Source of the DNA: an uncultured Bacteroidales bacterium
GTDB taxonomy: Bacteria > Bacteroidota > Bacteroidia > Bacteroidales > Muribaculaceae
Length of the DNA stretch: 64,000 nucleotides
NCBI GenBank assembly: GCA_902776835.1
Contig: CACYRK010000010.1
Location: 1 to 64,000 of the forward strand
Reading direction: 5' to 3'
The notes below the pieces were generated by a model. The model did not search any database, was not told the origin of the DNA, and saw only the letters and a list, made by a program, of their open reading frames with translations. Shown one piece after another: positions 8,418-17,200 of the stretch (its first letter is position 1; every line of letters begins with the position of its first letter). The position numbers and the translations under genes are program-made.

Positions 8418-9947
8418 ATGTTTTTGCGTAGAAGAAAGAATAAATCGGGCTCTGAAAGTGTTCAGGTAGTTGAGAGCAATCGTTCTGGATATAAGGTTGT
8501 TAAGTCGTTTGGCTCTTCTCGTGACGAGTCGGAACTTCGTTCGCTCGAGCGCAAGGCGCAACAGTGGATTGACGACCAGCGTGGACCGAAGTTGCCTTTT
8601 TCCTGGGAGACGGACGACATCATTACGGACTTCATGTCCACATTGGCCAACTCTCAAGTGAGGGTGTATGGCCCGGAGTTGGTTTACGGCTCGCTGTATG
8701 ACCGGATAGGCTACAACGCCATCGATGACGAGATGTTCCGGCATCTGGTTGTGTGCCGTCTGTTCAATCCTGGCAGCAAGTTGAAAACCATCGACTACAT
8801 GAGTCGCTATCTCCATGTGAACAAGTCGGTGGACAGTATATACCGGTTCATAGACCGCCTTTCTCCCGCCGAGGGCTGCGGAGTCAAGCATCAGGTAGAA
8901 CAGATAAGCTATGCCCAGACGCTGAAGGTACTGGGCGGGAAAGTGGGTGTCGTGTTCTACGACATGACCACCCTGTACTTCGAGGCCGCCGACGAGGACG
9001 ACCTGCGCCTGTGTGGCTTTTCCAAGGAAGGCCGGCACCGTAATCCCCAGATATTCCTCGGGCTTCTTGTGGCCATGGGCGGCAACCCGATAGGCTACGA
9101 GATATTCGAGGGCAACATCCACGAGAGCCGGACTCTGATTCCGATGGTGGAGTCGCTTGCGGGCAGGTTCGGTTTCGAGCGCCCAGTCATAATTGCCGAC
9201 GCGGGGCTTCTGTCCAAGAAGAACCTTGAGGCTCTTGATGCGGCGGGATACCAATATATATTAGGAGCCCGTCCGAAGAACGATTCTGTCAAGGTCAAGA
9301 ATAAAATCCTGTCGATGCATCTCGAAAGCGGCCAAGTGCGCTCATTCACGCGGGAGGACGGTCGGCGAGTGGTCGTGTCGATGAGTGACAAAAGGGCGCG
9401 CAAAGACGCCAAGAACCGCCGGGACGGGCTCAGGCGGCTGGAAAAGAAATTGGGTGCCGGCAAGCTGACCAAGAGCAACATCAACAACCGAGGCTACAAC
9501 AAGTATCTGCACATGGAGGGAGAAATCAAGATCTCCATCGACTACGACAAGTTCAATGCTGACGCGGCATGGGACGGAATCAAGGCCTATATCACAAATT
9601 CGAAACTCTCCAAGCAGAAAATCATCACCAACTACCACAACCTCTGGTTCATCGAGCGGGCTTTCCGCATGAACAAAACCGACTTGCGCATACGCCCAAT
9701 CTACCACCGCCTGCGCAACCGCATCGAGGGCCACATCTGCATCTGCTTCACCGCCTACACCATAATGCTCGAGCTTGAGCGAAGAATCAAGAAGGCCAAC
9801 GCGCCATTCTCGCTCAACCGCGCAAGAGATTTGACCAAGAATATCTATTCCATCACCTACACTCTGCCCGAGACCAAGAAAGAGAAGACAACCGTGCTCA
9901 AAATGTCAAACGAGCAACAAATACTCGTGGAAATCGCTCAAGGCTGA
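8418..9947 (+). CDS. IS1634 family DDE transposase
   Basis: A 509-residue transposase of the IS4-like superfamily, IS1634 group. The DDE region is readable: VVFYDMTTLYFEA (first D), FERPVIIADAGLLSKKNL (second D) and the C-terminal E segment FIERAFRMNKTDLRIRPIYH followed by IEGHICICFTAYTIM, a hallmark of IS1634/IS4 proteins. I chose the ATG at 8418 (MFLRRRKNKSG); an ATG at 8391 upstream would place the promoter within the gene. Full length and unbroken, so it is probably active. Confidence 0.92.
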   Translation: MFLRRRKNKSGSESVQVVESNRSGYKVVKSFGSSRDESELRSLERKAQQWIDDQRGPKLPFSWETDDIITDFMSTLANSQVRVYGPELVYGSLYDRIGYNAIDDEMFRHLVVCRLFNPGSKLKTIDYMSRYLHVNKSVDSIYRFIDRLSPAEGCGVKHQVEQISYAQTLKVLGGKVGVVFYDMTTLYFEAADEDDLRLCGFSKEGRHRNPQIFLGLLVAMGGNPIGYEIFEGNIHESRTLIPMVESLAGRFGFERPVIIADAGLLSKKNLEALDAAGYQYILGARPKNDSVKVKNKILSMHLESGQVRSFTREDGRRVVVSMSDKRARKDAKNRRDGLRRLEKKLGAGKLTKSNINNRGYNKYLHMEGEIKISIDYDKFNADAAWDGIKAYITNSKLSKQKIITNYHNLWFIERAFRMNKTDLRIRPIYHRLRNRIEGHICICFTAYTIMLELERRIKKANAPFSLNRARDLTKNIYSITYTLPETKKEKTTVLKMSNEQQILVEIAQG

Positions 9948-9974
9948 TTGGCGTGTCCCATTGCGGAAAACAGG

Positions 9975-10037
9975 AAAAAGCCCAACAGGACCAATAAGTC
10001 AAATAAGACCCATTGGCCCTATTTGACCCATTATTCC
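9975..10037 (+). repeat. 63-bp direct repeat, right copy, flanking the IS
   Basis: Identical to 8252-8314 except for one base. The 9-bp-period pattern continues beyond it (CCCATTGGACCCATTGATAG), so the original target was an array of nonamers; the left side does not continue the pattern. From 10052 to 10160 there is a low-complexity stretch of TTAAACAGCGAGC-like units with no gene. Confidence 0.85.
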
Positions 10038-10160
10038 CATTGGACCCATTGATAGCCCGCAGCCTTAAACAGCGAGCAAAGCGAGCATTAAACAGCGAAG
10101 CGTTAAACAGCGAGCAACGCGAGCGTTAAACCGCGCAGCCCCGCTGCGCCTTACTCCGCC

Positions 10161-10835
10161 TTACTGCGCCTTAAACACCGTGCCCTTGTCGTAGATATAC
10201 TCCTCGTAGAGGCCCTGCGAGCCGTAAGGCGTGAGCACGTGCTTGTTTTCGTCGATGATAAAGGGGTTGCGGCTCAAGGGCGTCATGCCGTCGATTTCGC
10301 CAACCAACTTAAACGAGTCGGTGTCAGCATCGCGAACCGTGTAGATGGCGCAATAGTTAGTCAGACTCTTGTCGCCCATAGCCACAATCACCTCGTCGCG
10401 GCCGTCGCCGTCGAGGTCGCAAGCGCTCAGTTGCACGTAATAGTCGGCAAAGTCAGCCGTGGTGCTGTCATTTTCGCTGTTATACTCCTCGAGCAGGCCG
10501 CCCAGCACAGGCTGCATCGGCGTGCCGTACTCGCCCTTGTAACCCATGATTTCCAGCATCGCCTGGTTGCCGATGCGTGCCGTCACGCGCTCCTCCTTGC
10601 CGTCACCGTCGAGGTCGCCCTTCAGCGTGATGCCCTTGCTGTCCAGGTCCTTCAGCGCGCTAATCACATAGAAGTCGGTGTGCGTGTTCACGATGTTGTC
10701 GTAGTCCTTCTTAGTCACCGGATAGTCGGCCGACGCGTTTTTCGTCGAGCCGCCCTCGCCACCCGAGCATGCAGCGAGCAGCCCAATCGCTGCCACAGCC
10801 ACACATGCAAGGCAAAATATCGATTTTGTCGTCAT
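10161..10835 (-). CDS. Lipoprotein with DxDGDG-type calcium-loop repeats
   Basis: A 224-residue lipoprotein. The start at 10835 (MTTKSIFCLACVAVAAIG) gives a signal peptide with lipobox LLAACS, so Cys22 or so is lipidated. Two EF-hand-like loops, GDLDGDGKEERV and CDLDGDGRDEVIV, lie near residues 70 and 135, as in FG-GAP/VCBS-type repeats; they probably bind calcium. I recognise no enzyme motif. The gene is expressed from a palindrome/promoter repeat 27 bases upstream. Confidence 0.8.
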   Translation of the reverse strand: MTTKSIFCLACVAVAAIGLLAACSGGEGGSTKNASADYPVTKKDYDNIVNTHTDFYVISALKDLDSKGITLKGDLDGDGKEERVTARIGNQAMLEIMGYKGEYGTPMQPVLGGLLEEYNSENDSTTADFADYYVQLSACDLDGDGRDEVIVAMGDKSLTNYCAIYTVRDADTDSFKLVGEIDGMTPLSRNPFIIDENKHVLTPYGSQGLYEEYIYDKGTVFKAQ

Positions 10836-10861
10836 AATGCTATAATGTTTAATATTTCTCG

Positions 10862-10920
10862 CAAAGGTAGTGCAAGTTGAGCGAAATACAAAATGTGCTC
10901 GCACATTTTTATTTCCGAAA
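10862..10920 (-). promoter_or_regulatory. Palindrome/promoter repeat, copy 2 (lipoprotein promoter)
   Basis: On the minus strand: TTTG (10892-10889), 19 bases, TACCTTTG (10869-10862), an exact promoter match. It is preceded by the quasi-palindrome AAAATGTGC-GA-GCACATTTT. The shared block is nearly identical to copy 1. Confidence 0.8.
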
Positions 10921-10946
10921 CGCCGCCTACCTTCGCCGCCATCCGG

Positions 10947-11008
10947 CAACGGTAGTGCAAGTTGAGCGAAATACAAAATGTGCTCGCACATTTTTATTTC
11001 CGAAACGC
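10947..11008 (-). repeat. Palindrome/promoter repeat, copy 3
   Basis: The same block repeated in tandem behind copy 2, with TTTG-19-TACCGTTG; the G in the -7 box breaks the consensus, so this copy is probably inactive as a promoter. Confidence 0.75.
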
Positions 11009-11011
11009 TAG

Positions 11012-11068
11012 AGAATTTAGACAATCTAGATAATCTAGATAATCTAGAGAATCTAGACAATCTAGAAC
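11012..11068. repeat. Nonamer array, CTAGAnAAT units
   Basis: Five to six consecutive 9-base units of the form CTAGA(T/G/C)AAT, with degenerate units at both ends. It lies in the gap between the lipoprotein promoter and the REP-like palindrome. Confidence 0.85.
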
Positions 11069-11085
11069 TGCTAGCCACCCTCTCC

Positions 11086-11137
11086 TCGCCCGTTGGGCGA
11101 GCATCTGGGTAGCCCCCAGTGCCAACGGCTCTGGGGG
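11086..11137 (+). repeat. Dispersed REP-like palindrome doublet
   Basis: TCGCCC-gtt-GGGCGA (11086-11100), then GTAG (11109-11112), then the hairpin CCCCCAGtGCCaacGGCtCTGGGGG (11113-11137). It has the same architecture and spacing as the units flanking the Y1 transposase at 50.6 kb, with changed but still pairing loop-proximal bases. Confidence 0.8.
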
Positions 11138-11153
11138 AACCTTATATCAAAAA

Positions 11154-11182
11154 GGGCGGCACCCCGTGGTGGAGTGCCGCCC
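11154..11182 (-). terminator. Intrinsic terminator of the 2317-residue protein gene
   Basis: GGGCGGCAC (11154-11162) and GTGCCGCCC (11174-11182) form a perfect 9-bp stem. On the minus strand the stem is followed by TTTTT. It lies 18 bases after the stop codon. Confidence 0.88.
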
Positions 11183-11200
11183 TCATAATTATCTTGCGGT

Positions 11201-14200
11201 TTAACGCATTACCTTAGCGGTGGACGTTGTGCCGTCGGTGTAGCGGGTCACGATGATGTTCATGCCCTCAAACGGCTTGTCGCTCACCACGCCAGTGATG
11301 CTCACATATTTCACGCTTGCAACCTCGCGCACGGCATTGCCGGTGAGGTCGCGCACCTCAGTCACGATTTGGTTTTCGTCGGCCGTAAGGTCAAGCGGGT
11401 AAACCACCTTGCCTGCATCGGCGGAGAAGGCACCCGGCTTGACGGTGCTCTCAGCGCGACGCGGAGCATTGTCCTGCTGAGCAACCTTGTTGAGCACAGC
11501 GGTGAACTGATAAGCTTGGTTCGGTTCCAAACTGGTAGTCAATGAAACTCCAGTGTTGTACTTTAAGTCAACAGTGAACGCACCTGCTATGCCGGCGCCA
11601 TTGATTTCCTCACCAACCTTCTCAGGCATCACAAACTTCGAGCCATCCCACACAGCGTAGGTGATTGTAGCCACCTCCTGAACCTTAGGATTCATGAAGA
11701 AGAAGTAGCGATCGCCATATTCGGGTTCGCCATTCTCATACCCGTCGATTTCGCGAGCTCCCTGGCTGGTTTCCGTCAGGTTTAGGTTAGCATCGAGGAA
11801 GTTAGCGGCGCAATACACGTTAGGAATGTAGGTTTCACCATCTTCGCAATTCAAGCCCTCGGCAGCTTCGATGGTGTAGTTCACATTGTCAGTGTAAGTG
11901 CCTTGCAGCGTGGCAGCCTTGATATACTGTCCCTTAAAAGACGATATTCTGTCGTAGTCGCTGCTGTGGAGTTTGATCATCACCCAGTTGCTCTGATCCC
12001 AGTCACCTTTTTGGAACAGCACACCAGCATCTTGAGCAGTACTTAAGCTATCCTTAGCCACGAAACGCATGTAGTCGATTTGTTCGCCCTTAATCTCGGT
12101 GCGAGCAATCGACACATTGCCCTCGTCCTTAGCCCAAATCACATGCTCGGCATCGTTAGCGGCCACAATCAGCAGACGGTCAGCAACGGTGTACTGTTTG
12201 TTCTTCACACCCTCCTTCTCAATAGTAGCCAGCGGCGTAGCCTTCTTGTAGTAAAGGTAGACGGCACGTTCGTCGTCCTGAGTCTTGTAAGTGGTGAAGT
12301 AATGGTCACGGTTCCAATACTGCAGGTAGCGGTTGTCGCCACCGGCATAGTTGAAGCGGATGCGGGCCTTGTGCGACTGTTCACCCTCGTCATTGTCGAT
12401 GGTTACCACAGCCACGCTGTTGCCCATTGCGTCCTCCTCAGCCTCGGTGAGCAGCGTGTTGCCATTGGCAGCAGCAGTCTCATCGACATAGAGGATACCA
12501 TTAGATGCCAGTGTAGCACCATTGTGCGTGGTGAACAGGAAGTGCTTCTCACCGCCGGTGTCGCCTTCGTGAGTGAGCGGCGTGACGGTAAACACAGCCA
12601 CGTCTTGATTGCCGTAGACCTTAGTCTTCATGTCTTCGTCGACAAACTTCACGCCCGTGGTACCGCGCGTGGTGGCTCCCTGAACGTTGCTCATCGCCTC
12701 ATGGCCGGGCTGGTTGACAATCACGTAAACACCATTCTCGTTAATCTGGTTGACGTTGGTCACCAGGTCGTAAATGATGCCGTTGCTCTCAACGAAGGTG
12801 TAGGTCTGGCTGATGGCCTCAGCACTGTACATACCATGGTACTCAGAGATAGCACGCACCGTGGTAGTAGTGTGAATCTCGTCGAGATGCTCCTCCTTGT
12901 TCTCGGTGGTGTAATCGTAGCGGTTAGGATTGTTCTCGTCAGCCGGGTCGCTGCCATCAACAGTAAACCAGATGTTAACATCGCTCTGCACAACCGATGC
13001 GTCATCCAACTCGGGGTTGCGGGTAATCGTTACATCCACGGGATCGTCGGTAACGGCATACACACCGCCATCAGGCGTAATAAACGGCGTACTGATATGG
13101 GTGAAATTAACATTTGTAGTCACGTGAACACTCTCCATGCGATCGCTATACTCGGTCATTTTAGTAGTATAAGCCTCGATGGTTGTGGTAGTACTCACCG
13201 TGAACGGACCAGTATAAATAGCATAATCGTCCATTTCGCTGGTCTTGTACCAAATTACGGAACTATGCTCGTCATCTCCCTCTACAGCGTCGATGCTAAG
13301 CGTTACCTCTTGCGGCTCTACGTAAGTCTCACCTTCTTGCACGCCACTGATTTGTGGCTTGTACACCCACAGGATGTCAAGCGGCACAATCTGGAACGGT
13401 TGGTTGGCATACGTCGCATTATTAGCATCTGGGCCATAGAACGCTACGATACCATAGAAGTCGAAGGTTGCACCCTTGACTTGACGAGCATCAAAGAAGC
13501 TCTGATTATAGGTCTTGGCATTAGTGCCAAAGCCCGAGAACTTATAAAACACGTCGTAGTAGGTGAGTTTCTCGTTGTTTTGGTCGGTCATCACACCTTT
13601 ATACTTATCGTCAACGGTGGAAAGTCCGCTAACGGTATTGTTGCGCAGGTGGATGTAGTGACCCCACAAGTTGTCGTCTGTGACACCGGTCTTATAACCA
13701 CCACTAGAATTATAGTTGCTTGCATTCCACCCAGCCTTGACATCGGCATTGGTAACCGCTTCGGGAAGGATTGTAGTGTTTCCAACGTTGTTACTTGGCC
13801 ACTGATAGATTGAGCCGGAACTAGTTCCCAGCTCGTTATGGAAGCCCCTGTCCCAAGTGTCGGTAGTACCTCGAATGGTTTTACCATCAAGCCAGTCGCC
13901 CATTTGGAACTTAGTGTAGCCGTTGTAAGCGGTATGGTTCTTAGCAAAGTAAACCAAGCCGTAACCGCTGTTGTCGCGCACATAGCAGAACTCAGGCGTT
14001 CTGCCGTTGTTCTGGTAGGTGCTCATATACACCACCTGCACGGGGTTCTCGAAATATTTCGTTACGCTTCCGTCATCGGCGTTCATCGCAGCCACATTCT
14101 GCCAGTAGCTGTCGCTGTGTGCCTCGATGGTGTACTCGGCGCTGCTGACCTCGCTGGCGGTGGTGCCAATGTAGGCCACGGCCTTGAACTTATAGGTTGT

Positions 14201-17200
14201 GCCGGCCTCGAGACCCTCGATGGGACCGCTGTAGAGCTGCACGCCAGTGCCGTTCATCACGGGGTCGGCGGGCTCGGTGCCGTCGGTGGTCATCGTGTAG
14301 TAGATGCGGGCACCGGGTGTTACGCTAAACATCTCCACGCTCTGCTCGCCGTAGTAGTAGGTACCACTCACGGGCGAGAAGACTACGGGCTGAATGTTGC
14401 GCGTGTAGGTAGCGCTGGTTGTCTCGCTGGTCACGCCGTTGACGGTCACGCGGGCAGTCACCGTTGCACTTTCACCCAATGCGTTGATAAACACGTCGAA
14501 CACGCCATTGTAGGTAGTCCAAGTCTCACCGCCGTCAGTGCTGTATTCAACCTGACCATCGGCATATTCGGTGGTGATTGTCACACTCTGCTTCACATCC
14601 AAAACGCTCTTGCTCGACGGCGTAATCACCGGCGCATTAGGCGCAATGAAATGGAAAGTGGCATTAGCCTCGGAAACCTCCTCATCCTCGCCGGGCTCAA
14701 GCTCCTGGTTGGGCTCTTTAGCCTCGGCATAGACAGTCTTGGTGTCGTCAACATCGCCAGTGAGAGTGAAGTTTACGGGACCTGTGGCCCATTCACTCCA
14801 TGTCCCATTCTCACCAACCTTGTAGCGCACCACAGCAGTCTCGGTGCTGGCATCGACAACAACATTCTGGCTGCCAATTACGTCGCCACCATCAGGCTGA
14901 ATGCTCACGGTCGTGCCTAAATCAATGCGCTTGTAGAGCTTAACACCATCACCAGTATTATTTGTATAGCAGCGGAAGTGCTCAGCATTATATCTTATGT
15001 TATAATTATTGCAATTAAATGTTACACCTTGGCTACCATAAGTGATTGTCCAATCACCTGGTGCAGTTGCTGAAGTCTGAAGGGTTTTACTGGTTGGTTT
15101 CGCAACATATGTAGTTCCATCCTGCATTGTGAAAGTTCCTGTAGTTGAACCATTCGCCAGCTTAATAATCGAGACATTACTACCATCGGTAAGAGTTACA
15201 ACATCATTGCTTAAATCGAATGCTGAAGATGGATCTTCATAATTCGGGGTAGAATTAGAATTCTTAGCCATAGCTGCAATGCCATTCACATCAAGAATCA
15301 CATACTCTCCACCAGAAACGATTTGATTTTGTGCGGTAACGAGAGTAAACTGGTTTCCACCTGTCGACTTCTTAGTGCATACAACGGTAATTGTCACGTT
15401 ATCATCGGGCATATAGAATGTATAGGTGCCGTCGCCATTGTTCGTTACCGGCTTCGTGCCATTCTCACCATAGGTGACAGTCACAGTTGACACCTCATAG
15501 CTATTGCTGCTCGGCGTGACCGTGAAAGTCACAGGCTGGTTATAGTTAGCTGTTTCTGGAGCGCTAATTGTACATTTAGTAGCATCAATTGTGATGGTGT
15601 AGTCAATCATACTGAAGTTAGCCACCACATTCGCATCAGCTGCTGGCATCGAGAAAGAGTAAACACCTTCAACCGCATCAAGAGTTGTGCCATTCAAAGT
15701 TACATCAGAAATTTGGTATCCCTTGTTGGTGGTTATTGTAAGAGTCACCGTTTCGTTGGCCAATGCGCTTGTTGGAGATGCGCTCACCGTACCGCCAGCA
15801 GTAGGATTAGCTATGCAAGTCACAGCATAATGCTTAACCACAGTGTAAGCAGCCTCGGTAGTCTTCTCGATATAGCCATAACTGGCCTTACCGGTAAGCG
15901 TAACATTGTTATTTAAGGTATAACCCTCGCTGGTAGTTGTCGTTCCATCGCTGATTGTCAGTGTTGCGCTCACACCTTCTTTGATGGCACTCAGCAACGA
16001 CGTGAGGTTGCTACTCACGTTCACGACAGTACCCTGCTCTTGTTGACCACCAACTGGATTCAGCGTAACTGTTATGGTCTTTGGAGTGGCTGAAACGACA
16101 CCTGTACCCCAATTGATGCTGATAGTGTACACGCCTGCGGGCAACCTAAATGCGTTAGGATCACTCTGATTTCCATCAGTCCAATTTCCAGTTTGGCCAT
16201 CAAGGCTATAATTTTGCGATGTGGCACCGAAACGCTTGCCCATGTTTGCCCAGCTGCCATTTGTGCCACTAAGGCGCGTGGTGAAGCTGAAACGACCATA
16301 ACCCAACGTTTCGCCTGTGGCGGTGCTAGTGCCGGCCACATACACGTCGGCGGTATAGGTGTTTGCATCGCTGTCAAATGTCATCGGCACACCCGCATTT
16401 CCGTCCCACTCATTGTCGTTGACTGTACCCAAAATGTACATGTCGCCTTGCTTAAACGTGGCGCTAATCGTAACGGCATAAGCAGGCATTTCAAACGTAT
16501 AGTACGTGCCCCAGCCATTATGAGCACCATTAGTTTCTCCTTGTGTCAGTGCAACAGGTGCACCGCTGGCATCAACAGCCGAAACAGTATTAATTAAATA
16601 TTCATCCCCTGGAACAACTTTAAATGTTACTGAGGTGCCCATTTGTGTTTTTGTTGTTCCTGTGGAAGTGTCGAATCCAGGATTGTTCGAAGGATTCACC
16701 CACACCTGGCCGGCACCATCGGGGGAAACGGTATAAGTAATTTCATTCCAAGCTAGCAAGAATGTGGCAGTAACAGTCACGCTGCTTGCAGGCATGGTGA
16801 ATGTGGCATTATTACCATTAACGGTTGCTTGGAAAGCCGTGCCGCTCGCTGGAGTTACTGTCACGGTGCTTAACGCATAACCAGCATCAGGCGTGGCTGT
16901 AATAGTAATAGTTGCATCGGCATCTGCTGAAGAAGCATTTGCTTCGATTGAACCGTGCTCGAGATTATCAGCACATTCTATCGTGTAAGCCCCAGCAACC
17001 TCAACTTTTTTGTAGAAAGCTACATCAGTATTTGTAATATTGTCGTTAATTGTTGTATAGCATCGCCAATCTTGATTGTTGTAAACACCCAAATATCGAC
17101 CTGTATTATTATGGTATAGGAAAAGGTTGTTAATACTAAAATCAGGGCTACTATTTGTATTACCTACTCTTACGCCATTATTACTGTTGGTGCAATAAAG

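Larger units (their letters stand above)
8315..9974 (+). mobile_element. IS1634-like insertion sequence (1660 bp)
   Basis: The left end CCTGTTTTCGGC (8315-8326) is the inverted repeat, with one mismatch, of the right end GCGGAAAACAGG (9963-9974). It encloses one intact transposase gene. The element is bounded by 63-bp direct repeats. IS1634, from Mycoplasma mycoides, is known for unusually long target duplications, which agrees. A 12-base direct repeat, GGCGTGTCCCAT, lies near both ends inside the element (8393 and 9950). The transposase frame is unbroken and the flanks differ by a single base, so the insertion looks recent. Confidence 0.85.
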
